64,000 nt of DNA from Elmis aenea (Eukaryota > Arthropoda > Insecta > Coleoptera > Elmidae), in assembly GCA_947652605.1 (NCBI GenBank), contig OX393582.1, positions 13,044,544 to 13,108,543 of the forward strand, written 5' to 3'. Below are positions 10,301-21,400 of the stretch, piece after piece; positions within the stretch are counted from its first letter, which is position 1; every line of letters begins with the position of its first letter. The notes under the pieces are model-generated. The model was not told the origin of the DNA and searched no databases. It was given only the letters and a program-made list of their open reading frames with translations. The position numbers were made by a program, and so were the translations under genes.

Positions 10301-12961
10301 CACTTAGCCACAGCGTTTACCGTAAACCGACCCTACCAACCGATATCTAAATGCTGCATCACATCATCACCCAGCCCAAAAACAATCGGTGATCAACACA
10401 TTAATACATAGGGCTAAAGAGATATGCACACCAGAAAACATCAAAGAAGAACTGAACATGGTCACGAGAGCCCTGCAAGAAAACGGTTACCAGCGTAAAC
10501 AAATACTTCGTACCATACAAAAACATGCCACGCCAAAAGAAGGAAAAGAAAAGAAAGAATACATCGCTACGACTTACTTGCCCTACATCAGCGGAGTGAC
10601 TAACAAAATATCAAAGCTTCTACAAAAACATAAAATCAAAACCGTTTTCAACGCTCCTTTGAAGCTCTCGAATACATTAAGAAGAACACACGACACAGGA
10701 CTACACCACGCGGGAATATATAGCATACCTTGCTCCTGTGGAAAAGTATACATAGGACAGACTGGCAGGAGTATACAAACGCGTCTCAAAGAACACGAAG
10801 GACAAACAACAAGAAAACAAGTCGATAAATCAGCGGTAGCAGAACACGCCCAGGGTACAGGACACAACATCCTCTTCAGAGAAGCAAAACTACTGGCCCG
10901 CGCAAACCATTTCTGGCCAAGATTATATCGAGAATCATTGGAAATCATCAAGAACCCAAACAACTACAACAGAGACACAGGCATACAACTCCCAACCATC
11001 TGGAAACCAGTCATCACAAAATCACTGAGGCAGAACAAACCCTTCAAGCGGAACGCCACGCCTCCACAAGCTGGATATATAAACCCAGCAACATCCCTCA
11101 CAAATTAGTCGTTTTGAAAAAGACCAAGACACAATGGTCGAAATGTCAACTACTTCTAAATATAGAAGACGCGGTTCCAAACCCGGAAACCAAGATTGTA
11201 TTAAACATAAAAAAGTTTAGCCTCTGCCGCCGCGAAATTGTCGCTAGCATAATCCCAGGAATTTAATGTAACGTTCAAGGGGTTAAAACTGCTGTTGCAT
11301 CAAAAATACGTCATGTTTTAAGGCAGTTGCAATTACGGGGTAATGAATTAAAACGTTGTATTAAAAGATCTACAAAGCAAAAACATATAACAAGAAAAAA
11401 ATTCGCATCCTTATCTTATGGGTATAAAAATGATATCTTTGGATCCTTGCAGCAATAGCGCTGCATATAAATTGTGTAGGTTTTTATGTGGCATATTATA
11501 AAAGACCAATTAAGAGCAGTCTCAGTTTTGTAAGTAAAAAGCGATGTTTTTAAAAATTAAAAATCATTACGATTAAAACTCTATAATAACCCACCTTTTG
11601 AATAATGTTTTTGTCATGTCAAAATTTAAATGCCATTCAGTATAAAATCTAAGGCGTCAGTTTAAATATTTTTGCGTTATTAATGACGTCATTTCCGGAA
11701 AGCTCAGTAATACATTAGTCTTTTGGGTATGGGCCATCAATATATCTAATAAACATAATATTATATTGCTAGTAGTTCAAATTTTGCGTATAATAGTCAA
11801 CGGTACAGTTATACATCCTCTCTTTTTAATGCGACGATTGGACCATTGACAGCTAATATACATCGGATTGGACAACGTGAGAAGCGCGCGTAATGTTCAC
11901 CTAATGTTTGACAGTTTAAAAATATGACATTTGACGTTGTTGAGCTAAGATTGTTTAAAACTACAACAAACATATAAAAACCGAGCTCGGTGGCTGGTTG
12001 GTACGCAACCTTCCGAGTTAATCGGGAGGTCGTCTGTCATCGTAGAGGTTTCAGGTGGTTTCCCCTACCTACTATAGGCAAATGCTGTGACAGTACTTCC
12101 ACCTACCCTTAACTTACCCACCCTTTCCTTGTTCCCCGCCCCCTCCTCCAGGACGCTAATGGCCAAAGTAGTTGAAGCGTCCTTAAACCAACAATTAAAA
12201 AAAAAAAAATTAGGTTTGTACTAATTCGCAAATTCGCCTCGGATTGTTAAAACATCGGTGTCTGCACGCGTAATTTGCAAAAATCACGTTTCATGACATA
12301 ACCTCACAAATAATTTTCATGCAGGTTCTGTTAGTAATCCTAGTTTTATTTGATTTTCTATGTTTGCTGCTAACTGTGAAAAGTACACCTAAGAAAGAGA
12401 GGTACATATTTCCATAATCATTCAATCGGCTGCAGTATCCACTCATTGTGTAGATAGGGTATGCGCAATATATGTTTATTAGCTGTATGGGGCCATCCTA
12501 TTAGTTTACTATCCTGATATATGACTATCCTCGATAAACACCCGCGTGAAACGTCATTTTGACAAAAGTTATTTACGTCAAGTTGACAAACGTCATTTAC
12601 AAAAATGAGGTAAATTAGAACGCCTGGAATGGCATTATACATTTTCTATAACCACAAATACACCCATTTGGTGGCTACAACATTTTTTCTTAAGACATTA
12701 TAGGAAAATTTTTCTGGCAACTCTTATTGTAACAGAGTTTTAAAAACATTAAATTTTCTTTTCTAACTTACCAATAACTTTCTTCTCTATTTCGCTTTTC
12801 ATTTCGAAATCTTCAATTACAACACTGGCGACATTCAACCATTCTTCTCGTCTTTTTTGTTGGTTTTTATTATTAGCGTGGGATGCATCCCACAAAAAGG
12901 GACGCTTTTCTATTTCTGCTATCAACAGTCCTACATTCATTTCATATGATAAATTTAACAT
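6746..12961 (-). CDS. MADF-BESS domain protein, two exons, 280 aa
   Basis: Putative nuclear DNA-binding regulator. MADF is a Myb/SANT-like DNA-binding fold and BESS a short protein-interaction motif; insects have dozens of such genes. Exon 1 is 12,961-12,772 and exon 2 is 7,398-6,746. The donor G|GTAAGT (12,772/12,771) and acceptor TTTTTAG (ending 7,399) join in phase 1 and make one frame of 281 codons with TAA at 6,746-6,748. The MADF domain (about residues 10-100) straddles the junction: LLIAEIEKRPFLWD from exon 1, and VINKWKSVRDNYVR and YIYDDQLQFLKN from exon 2. A BESS-like helix pair LPIVKTLTINQKLQFRIEL lies near residue 190. The C-terminus is Ser/Pro/Thr rich. The 5.4 kb intron is full of transposons. 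A second Met at residue 8 could be the start. Specific target unknown. Confidence 0.85.
7547..8050. mobile_element. Partial foldback element in the MADF-gene intron
   Basis: Starts TACAGGGTTCTCG at 7545 and continues GGGGATCTCGTAAACGGTAA, the shared subterminal motif of the group. An inverted fragment of the same family lies at 42,487-42,560 (GTTTACAAGATCCCCATAGT). The right end was not found, so the end coordinate is approximate. The open frame at 7687-8022 inside it matches nothing I know. Confidence 0.6.
8293..10032 (+). mobile_element. PIF/Harbinger-type transposon
   Basis: TAA target duplications at 8290-8292 and 10,033-10,035, the 3 bp TWA type of PIF/Harbinger. Inverted ends GGCCCGCTGCACACTTACG and CGCACGTGTGCAGCGAGGC extend inward through TTTTTCTGCAGTGCGTTGGA and its complement. 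Extra copies of the terminal-like block (about 9,800-9,990) suggest an internal rearrangement or nesting. Contains a transposase fragment. Confidence 0.85.
8447..8635 (+). pseudogene. Harbinger transposase N-terminal fragment
   Basis: The frame reads SKNKRRYWVHPFTDLRLARG then EFVRSFADLR, matching the conserved start of Harbinger nucleases (RRRWWVHP...R...GEF..L..ELR). The YFRM motif and all DDE catalytic residues are absent; the frame stops at 8635. Non-functional relic. Confidence 0.7.
10083..11205 (+). mobile_element. Penelope-like element, copy 1 (5' truncated)
   Basis: Starts inside the reverse transcriptase just upstream of WFRYVDDTFVIW and runs to the 3' end ACCAAGATTGTATTA at 11,205. 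Nearly the same sequence forms copy 2 at 30,029-30,990. It sits 50 bp from the right end of the Harbinger element, inside the MADF gene intron. Confidence 0.88.
10116..11108 (+). pseudogene. Penelope RT-GIY-YIG polyprotein, 3' half, broken
   Basis: RT palm motif RYVDDTFVIW (10,134-10,166) is followed at once by a stop. The frame is restored in stages, and a clean frame runs from 10,389 to 11,108. It ends in a GIY-YIG endonuclease domain: GIYSIPCSCGKVYIGQTGRS then TRLKEH. GIY-YIG is the cleavage domain typical of Penelope elements. A one-base difference near 10,330 (CCGACCCTACC here, CCGACCCATACC in copy 2) breaks the link between RT and endonuclease. The CSC pair next to the GIY motif is intact here. 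Confidence 0.88.
11206..11980. other. Intron sequence, nothing recognised
   Basis: Part of the MADF gene intron. AT-rich with no long frame or clear inverted repeat. A short GC-richer patch at 11,830-11,900 has no match I know. Confidence 0.4.
11981..12208 (+). mobile_element. SINE-like retroposon
   Basis: A GC-rich unit starting CCGAGCTCGGTGGCTGGTTG, with a pyrimidine/C-rich middle and the end GACGCTAATGGCCAAAGTAG...GAAGCGTCC, closing in a run of A at 12,195-12,208. The 5' GGTGGC-TGGTTGGTACGCAA resembles a tRNA-derived A-box region. B box not convincing. Very different in base composition from the surrounding intron. Confidence 0.65.
12209..12748. other. Intron sequence, nothing recognised
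   Basis: Lies between the SINE-like unit and MADF exon 1. The open frame at 12,418-12,642 has no family resemblance. Confidence 0.4.
12772..12961 (-). CDS. MADF-BESS gene, exon 1
   Basis: Sixty-three codons plus one base. Carries the first two helices of MADF (LLIAEIEKRPFLWDAS, RREEWLNVASVV) and ends in a consensus GTAAGT donor. Start chosen as the first in-frame ATG at 12,961. Confidence 0.85.
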
Positions 12962-13330
12962 CCAATTGCCAGTTTTTTAAAACAAAAACGTAACGGACGT
13001 AAAATCACTACTTATGTGTCTGGATAGGTAATAGGTACTAATACGTAACTTGCGACAACGTCCGTATCCCCGCCCAACGGACGTTGTAGCATGCGTCGAT
13101 CGTTGCGCAGAATTTACTGGAAAACGCGTTTGACTGGCCGCGTTGTATTAATAGAGCGATAACCAACGTTGCAACGTACGTCATTCTACAGCTAGTATGG
13201 TTGATACCTAGGAAACAGACACGTGAGAAGTTGGTTGCTTGCTTTAAGACAATCGTTGGTCAGGTTAGGTGTGTACGGGCAATTATTAGCAAGGAACACA
13301 TTCTTTTCGTTCGTGATCTGCCTGATGCCA
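12962..13330 (-). promoter_or_regulatory. Putative promoter and 5' UTR of the MADF-BESS gene
   Basis: The sequence upstream of the MADF start turns GC- and CpG-rich between 13,040 and 13,270, in contrast to its surroundings. It contains an inverted pair GCGACAACGTCCGT / ACGGACGTTGTAGC around CCCCGCCC at 13,050-13,090. This fits a CpG-containing promoter, but no TATA box or initiator could be assigned, and a transposon remnant is possible. Confidence 0.35.
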
Positions 13331-13615
13331 GAGAATAGAGAAATATCAAGTAATTTCACTTTACAAATAATAAGAAATCTTTATTTAGCTTTTAGCTAAT
13401 TTTACATTATCGTAATCCTGCTTATATTTATTTGTACATATTTTCTTAACTATTAAATCTTAACATTATTTTTCACATGTTCTAAACATGTTTTTTTAAA
13501 ATTTGGTATGGAAGTTGTTTGTTTAATTTCCACAGGTAATTCATTAAAAATCTTGAGCCCTTTGTAGTACAAGACGTTCTGTGTATTTGTTTTCGTTAAT
13601 TTCGGTAGTCTAAAG

Positions 13616-14801
13616 CAGGGACTGAGAACGGAACGAAAACGAAAACGTTAAACGAAATTAACCGGAATTTTTTTAAGAACGAAAACGAAATTATTTTTTT
13701 TCGTTCAAGAACGAAAACGAAATAAATATTTTCCAAAACCGGTTTTAACCGGTTTTAATCGGTTTTGTCGCTTTTCAATTTTATTTGTTAAACACAAACG
13801 CGAATTTACCTTCTGTGCTGGGGAGACTCCACGAGGCAGTAAAAAATCTCACTTGAAATGAGTGAGCTTCACTTTTCTCCATATATTTACGTGAATATGT
13901 ATTAACAACTTTATTGTTTATACTTGCAATTTCGTGTAACACAATTAATGGTACAGATATTCTCTATTTCTAATTTGTTTTTTAGATCATCAATATAGAA
14001 TATACACTTGATTGGATATATGTATATTATCAATGTGTATGTTTTATTTGCGTTTAGACATATTAATAGTAAAATTTATTCTTACTTCGAAAAGGACTAA
14101 TGTAAAAGAAGATTTATTGGAAGATGTGTTGCTAGTAAGATTTAACGGAATATGAAAATGTATATTCTATGGTATGTACAAATACAAACTATAAAGTTAA
14201 AGTATATTTCAAGTTAATATAAGTTTTTTTTATTTTTTATTTATAACATTTAGTAAATAATCCACTTGAATTCATTCTTTTGTCTTTTTAAATAATTACA
14301 GCAGGATCTTATTTAATTCAAATGCATAGATTTTTAGTACTAAAACAAATTTAAAATAGCACTTGCTATATTTTCATATTTTTAGATAAAGATCGTGTGT
14401 CTAATTTAACCTAATCACATTGTGTTTTTGCACCTTACGGGTGTTAAACTTAATAAAATAGTTAAATGTTAATGTGTTTAACGATTTGGTAAATTTAATA
14501 TGGCGATGGTTCGCCAGTCTAAAATATGCTGTCCGTGAGCATCAAACCCCATCGTCATCGTTTGTATTTTAGATGAGACGCAAATATTGTTATCGTATTT
14601 ATAGAGGGTTGTGGTGACTAGAAAAAAAATTAATTTTTTGACGACAAAAAAAATATTGTAAAACCGGTTTTAACCGTTATTATTTCGGTTCACGAAAACG
14701 AAAAAAGAATTTTTTCGTTTAGAACGAAAAGAACGAAAACGATATATTTCGTTTTCGTTCCGAACAGAAACGAACGGAATTTTTTTCGTTTTTAGTCCCT
14801 G
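13616..14801. mobile_element. hAT-type element with CAGGGACT ends
   Basis: Near-identical 8 bp flanks GTCTAAAG (13,608-13,615) and GTATAAAG (14,802-14,809). Ends CAGGGACTGAGAACGG and CGTTTTTAGTCCCTG. Just inside each end are purine arrays of GAACGAAAACG-type repeats (13,625-13,745 and, inverted, 14,690-14,790), plus AACCGGTTTTAACCGGTTTT near 13,740 and again near 14,665. No transposase. Confidence 0.82.
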
Positions 14802-14809
14802 GTATAAAG

Positions 14810-16158
14810 TCGTATTTGTTCCTGGTCTGATATTCGTGACTGCTACAGTTTTATATTAAATTTTTAGTCATGTAACGTGGTAAAAAGTTATTTATTGCCT
14901 TGTATATTAAAAAAAGGTAGTTAAACGTAATTTTTTGTTTTTACAAATAGAATCAGTATACGAGAGTGATTCATATGAAATTGCAGAGCCGGTTGTAAAT
15001 CATCGGTTTCTTCGAACAAAGAAAGACCGGGTATGTTCTGTGGTAAGACCTCGTAAAGAACATCTACACTTCATCATCTTATGAGGAGTCTTTATTGAAC
15101 TTATAAAGCTGGATCCACACCAAGCGAGCGAGCAAGAATAATGCAAGAGCGAGCATTCGGTCGCATTCATTCATAAAATGTTATTAAAACAGGTACTCAT
15201 AAAAAGACAGTTGAACACAATTGAAGAATTAAGATTGACTTTATCAAATAAAAACTAATATGCATGGGAAAACCTTATTATCTACAAAGTGCAGATCTCA
15301 AATTTGTTTTGCCCGATGAAGTGTGGGCTACACATTGAACGCATGTTCTTATATAAATTCAATAGTAATAATAATTGAAAAATCATAAATTATTAGGCGA
15401 TTTAAAAAATATCTTAAATTATTTAGGATTCTTTTTGTTTAATTAAGTACAGCTAGTGTATTTATGTGATGTTTTGTTTTGTTTTCCAATGGCCACTTTG
15501 AATAAACTTAACAAATTTAATAATATTGCTATAACTTGCTTGTTTTTAAAGATAAACCTAACAGTCCATGCTGTTCACGTTAATTGTGTATTTGTGATTA
15601 AATTGACAACGCAGTGCTCTACTCTAAGTTGTAAAAAATAAAAGTTACAGTTGGCACAAAAAGAAATTATTTGGCGTTAGATCTTTTAAATAATCAACAA
15701 TTTATTCTTATCAGTATTAAAATCGCAACTTTCATTGAATTTTCGATGGGTGAACACTGAACAACTAAATTTACAAGAAAATAATAGAAAAATACAAAGA
15801 AAAATATTTTAGTTTTTTATGAAATGTGGTACAAACCCATTTAATACCACCCTGAATCCAGTGGTGTAATCAGATTTAAGATAAAAAAATTGCTTAACCA
15901 ATAATTTTGTCAATTTTGACATCGAAAAAAAGTCATAGTAGGCTTTGTGAGTGTCAACTGAATTTTAAAATAGGGTGCCAAAGTACAGTTTTTGATGCTT
16001 TATCGTTTAAAAAAAGTTCATGAAAAGCGGACCATAAATAAACTTTTTATAGGGATAATTCGCTATAAAATGGGTCACACTGTATATTTCCTTTCCGGTG
16101 GCAAAAAAAATACAAAATCATTTTATATTTTGGGACCCACTACATCGGGGGCCTGATG
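14810..16158. other. AT-rich region, foldback remnants only
   Basis: A GGATCCACACCAAGCGAGCG block at about 15,111 resembles the terminus of a Harbinger-like MITE but no partner was found. About 15,840-16,087 looks like a worn foldback fragment ending GGGTCACACTGTATA. Otherwise nothing recognised. Confidence 0.4.
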
Positions 16159-16914
16159 CATGGGCGTAGTTATGAGGGAGCTAAGCCCCCCCCCCCGAGC
16201 CTACCATTAGCCCCCCCTGGCTGCTGAATGACTCAAGGGAGATGCAATAATTTATTAATTATCAACATTGAAAGTGAAACTGTAAAAAAATGGCATCCCG
16301 AAGAAATTCTTTTTGAATTTCTTTCCAGAGGAAACCGGAAGAAAATTTTTAACTTACCTTATAACTTATAATCTTAACTAACTAAATAACGTAAAATTTA
16401 AACTGTGCTTTTGTTTGTTAGGTACCTAAGTACCTAGTTTAGTAAGCATTATGTTTTAAATTTTCTACACATTAATTTTTTTCTGTTTTCTTGACTTATA
16501 AAACACCTTTTATTTTAAAATTATAATAATCTACTTTTTCTTGCTATTAAAATGTTATCAGTACCTACCTAAGAGATAATAGAATTGGACGATATAAGAT
16601 AACAAAAAATAAATATTAAACTAGGATACATAGAACTAGATATTTATTTGGCATCTTTACTAGTTATTGACTATATATTTTGTCACTCACAAATCATACG
16701 GTTAATGATTTTTAAACGTAATAAATTGTTTTTTAATAATTTGTAAATTATCGCCGGTTTGATTCCTGTACTTTTTTCTTTTTTGTTTAACGTTTGGCTT
16801 TTTATTATATTTTATACTGCACAAAATTTACAGTTCTTCAGGCCTATATAGAATTATTGTGTCCCTATGGGGGGAAATTCGGATCCCCCTACCCCCTTCA
16901 TGACTACGCCACTG
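16159..16914. mobile_element. Element with GGCGTAGT termini (hAT-like)
   Basis: Left GGGCGTAGTTATGAGGG and right CCCCTTCATGACTACGCCACTG are inverted repeats, each followed inward by a run of C or G (CCCCCCCCCCCC at about 16,186; GGGGGG at about 16,869). The right end CAGTGGCG (complement) fits hAT. No clear 8 bp duplication and no transposase. Confidence 0.6.
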
Positions 16915-17993
16915 GCTGTAAAATAAAACGTAAATGCTACTCACTTGGTGCTGGGCACTCTCTTTGCAAGAACGGTTTGCGTCGATCCACACGCGCCACT
17001 TCTTAGCCCCGCCTTTGAGTTGAAAACAACACAGAGGTGGTATTGAAATCATTCTACAGTTAAATCTGTTACGTGGACATCAGTTTTTAATACTGCGCTG
17101 TTATCGCTCACTTGGGATAATATACAAATATTTTAAGTCCGGCCCCGACTTTTTCCCTCAGTGCGAGTGAAATAGCGCTAGTGGATCCAAACCGACAAGA
17201 TCATAGGTGCCGCGTGAGAGTGCCCGAGCTGTAATAAGCTGTGGTGTATATTTCAACGTGAAGAACATGGGGATCTCGGAAACCGTTAAAGATAGAAAAA
17301 AGGTTAAATTAACAAAGAAGTGTGTTATTACGTACATAGAAAAAATCTCAACTGAAATCATGCAAAGTGTGTCCAAAACCTGTTTTGCTGGTAAAGTTGC
17401 ATTTAAAGCTGAATAATTGGTAAAAAAATTGCACATCTTTATTATTATTATCACAGTAACAATATAAATAAACTTATTATTACAATTCTGGCTTACATAT
17501 ACAAATTTACGAAAAAGTAATTATTTTTATAACATTTTAAAACCATTTAAATCGGTTATTATCTCTACAAAATTTATAAAATAATAATCGATACTAAGTT
17601 AAATACTTTGAGTATTAATAATTTCCTAATTGCGTTTGCTTTAAAAAACAGTTTGACAATGTAAAAATACAGGGTGTTTCTTTTGAAACAACAAAGTCAG
17701 AGGCATTTCCGACGAAACCGAAAGTGAAACAATAATAATTATATGTTCAAAAATTCCGGTTTTTTGCAAATATCACATGTCTAACATTTTGTCTAAAATT
17801 AAAACCAAAGAAAAAAGGGGGTGAGCCCGATTTCAGTTACACCTGAATATAAAATAAAGAAATGAACATCGCCTTCTTCAATATTTGACGCTAATTAATG
17901 TAAAATGTCTGTCTTTACATTAAATATTTCACTTTGGCTGATTTAGCTCTCTGCAGGTGTATAAAATGGACCTTACGTGACACTCCAAAGTAA
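16915..17993. other. 3' flank of the transporter gene, with partial foldbacks
   Basis: Contains the subterminal motif ATGGGGATCTCGGAAACCGT at about 17,268 without its terminus, and a left end TACAGGGTGTTTCTTTTG at 17,668 without a right partner. TTTATT at 17,438-17,443 (AATAAA on the minus strand) is a possible but distant polyadenylation signal for the transporter gene. Confidence 0.4.
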
Positions 17994-18496
17994 TTAAATG
18001 TGTAAAGGTGTCTCTGTCATATTATTTTTATGATTTTTATTGAGCTTCGCTTGAATATTAGCAAACGTTTTGCCTTTGGTCTCGGGCAAAAAGAAAAACA
18101 CATAAATACTTCCTATTACACAAAAAACTCCGAACGTCCAAAATGTGGTGTGCTTTCCCCATGCATTGGATAGAGGTTCGAAAAATTTGGTAACTAAATA
18201 TGCTAGGATTCCTCCATAGCATGTTGCCACAGCCACTGCTATTCCTTTGATGTTTGTGGCGAAGAGTTCTCCCACTAGGACGTAGGGGAGCGTACCAACG
18301 CCGATGGAGTTCATAATTAAATATAGGACGATGCCTGTAGTGGGTAACCAAGCAATTTTGTCTACGTTTTCGTCTAGGCCGTCTTGAAGGAAGAAATAAG
18401 CGCCCTCTCCGAAGAGCGCTACTGCACATCCTAGTGCTGACACGATAAGCAATGGTTTCCGGCCCAATTTGTCGACGAGGGCAGCAGCTATAAAGG
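17994..18496 (-). CDS. Transporter exon 6 (stop)
   Basis: Begins FIAAALVDKLGRKP after TTTTTATAG and runs to TETPLHI and TAA at 17,994. Covers helices 8-12 and the PETKGKTF motif. The ATG at 18,509 lies in the intron and overlaps the acceptor. Confidence 0.93.
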
Positions 18497-21400
18497 CTAT
18501 AAAAAACATGATTTTATTCTAAATTGAAGGTTTTTTGGGACAAAGTTGATTGTTACGGCTGTTTTATTTAACTACGCTAAAAATTTATTTCGGTAACATA
18601 AATGTAAAAATATTTATTGGTCTTTAGGAAGCACACGCTCTAGAGAAGCAGGGAAGACACTTGAAAAGGAAGGAAATGAAACAAGGAGACAGTCTAAGCT
18701 TATAACTATTTATTATTTTTATGGATAGTATTAAAGAAAACCATTAACAACTAAACACTAAAATTGGATACAGAAATCTAGAACGAATGAAATTGAGTTG
18801 CCTATTATACGCAGATGACGTGGTACTAACAGAAAATGCAAAAATGAAATGCAAAAGTGAACGATTGGACCGAAGAAATCGAGAACATGACAATGGAAGT
18901 GAACATAAATAAAACAAAAACTATGATCGTAAACGAAAAACAAAAAGACAATCAGAACAACAACAAAATTTAATGTAGAAATAATGCACTGGAAAGAGTC
19001 ACAACATACGAATACTTGGGAAGCTTAATAAGAGAGGATGGGAAAATACAGGCCGAATTAGAAAATAGAGCCAACAAATCATCAAAAATATATTACTCAT
19101 TAAACAAAACAATACTAGAACAAAAAGATATTGACAAAGAGGTGAAAATGAAAATCCATAGTATGGTAACATAACGAACAATAAGCTACGCATCCAAAAA
19201 TTGGACGCTACGGAAAAAAGACGAAGCTAAAATTAACAACATCGAAATGAAACACCTCAAAAAGATTGCGGGTACAACTAAATGGGACAGAATAAAAAAC
19301 TAAAACATTTGAGAAATCACAGAACAAGAACCAATAATAGAAAAAATAAACAACTAAACTGGTATAGCCATATAGAAAGAATGAAAACCGACAGAATCAC
19401 AAGAAAAATAACGGAAATTAAAAAACCAGCCAAAAAACAAAGAGTGAGACCAAGAAGAAAAAGGATAGACCAATTAAGGAAAAAGGAAAAACAGTAGAAA
19501 AAATGAGAACACTAGGAAAAGACAGAAGAAGGGCGTGGAAGAAATGGACTCAGGATACGAAACCCTCCTTTGACGCTTGAAAAGGCAAAAGGAGAAGAAG
19601 ATGAAGAAGAATTGATAGAAGCTCGAGATAATAAAAAACGCTCTCCAAGCTGCCTTGGAATATTTTACTTCAATTATTAACCAATGCCTCATAGAAGACA
19701 CTGTTCCGAAAGAATGAAGCTGAGTTATATTAGTAATAATCATTAAAAAAAGCGATAAAAGGAGGATGTGAAAACTATAGAGGCATCAGCGTTCTAACAT
19801 CGATAGCGAATTGCATCTATTTTTTGTAGATCTAATTAAATTCTACTCTGTCCCCTTACACAAACTATGGGACACTTGAAAACCCAAATGGGCATTGGAT
19901 AGGTACCTACATATAAATGCAATTAAAAACTTAACGAACACGCAGACTTGTATAAATATAGGAAATTCTTACTCGATTGAAGGATGTGCTGTGCACTGTC
20001 TCCATTATTATTTAAACTATAATTAACTGCGGCTCTTAAGTTATGGTCAGGAAAATGCAACGCTATGGAAATTACAGTTGGTAAAGAACACATGCAGCTC
20101 GCTTTCTTCGGCGACCAATTTTGGCAGAAGAAAAACAGGATGCCGAATACATGATAAAAAAAATTAATATAGGAATTTGGATTTCAATGTTGAAAAAAAC
20201 GAAATATATGGTAATCGGAAATACCGCTAAAGACATTATAACATCGAAAAGAAGGATAAAAATTGTCGATGAATACAAATATGTAGGGATCTTAACTTCA
20301 GATGAAATAGATACCAAAGACATCTTAAATAAATTAGTAAGAGAAAAATCAATAAACCGACAATAAAACTTAGTATTATGGAGCAAAAATATCTCCTTAA
20401 AAACCAAAAGCTACATATTTAAATCCTTTATACAAAGCTGTGTTATTTACGGAGGTGAGGTGTAGACCATGTCTAGATATTTAGTAGAATGAGTAAGAGC
20501 AATGAAAACGAACGTCTAAAGAAGGTCTTGCCAACTAACGATTATGGATAGAGTAAAAAACGAGGTCATAATGAAAACATTAAATGCAGTAAAGACCCCG
20601 ACCGATATAATTGAAGAACAATTGATTTGATACGGTCATCTCAATAGAATGCTTGCAGATAAAATTCCATACCAAACGCTGCCATGGATACTATCTAGAA
20701 GAAGAAAAAGGGATAGACCGAAAAGGATAAAAATAGCAATGAGCCCAAGGAACTTAGGGGATGAGAACTGCAAGGATAGGAAGGAATGGCGTTCAGGATA
20801 CGATAGATGACAGCCAGCTGTATGAAAAACCCGCTGTATATTTGGTTGGTTCGTTATTTTTTTAAACTGTAAAACTGTTTTGGGCAATTTTAATTTTTAT
20901 GTCTTTCAAAAATGCACTTATTGTAGGGGAGACCGGGGATACAAGTAACACGGGTAGGTTGTAACAGTGCCTATAGTTTCTTTAATTTTTGTTTTATATC
21001 GCCCTAAACGCTTTTGAAATGTTAAGTTACATCCAGCTCCCTACCTACATTGCTAGTTTTCATCTGTCATAGAGGTTAACTTTTTGCCAGCCAGAGTCAC
21101 TATTTTCCGCCAAAAAGTTACTGCGTTGTCTCATCCATCGAGTAACTTTTAGGCGATCTCTAAAATAGGAACAAAAAAGTACCTGTATTATTTTGTTCTA
21201 AATTTAGTTGGCTATTGGTGGATGCAATACAATTTGACGTTAGAATCATGGTTAATTGTGGATTTCCTGATTTTTTTTTTGTGTACACTTGGGGTCAAAA
21301 GTAACAAAGTGTTACAACCAACCCCAATTAATGTTTTCACTTGCAAATGTTCACTCTTAGCACATAATTGGTGGCTTTCTTCGCAGATGAGAATATACAA

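Noticed and set aside
10583..10963. Minus-strand frames opposite both Penelope copies (10,583-10,963 and 30,370-30,750)
   Set aside because: They are shadows of the GIY-YIG coding strand and are repeated only because the two copies are homologous.
18497..18509. ATG at 18,509 as the start of a short 171-aa transporter
   Set aside because: It overlaps a TTTTTATAG acceptor; the upstream exons supply the missing half of the protein in phase.
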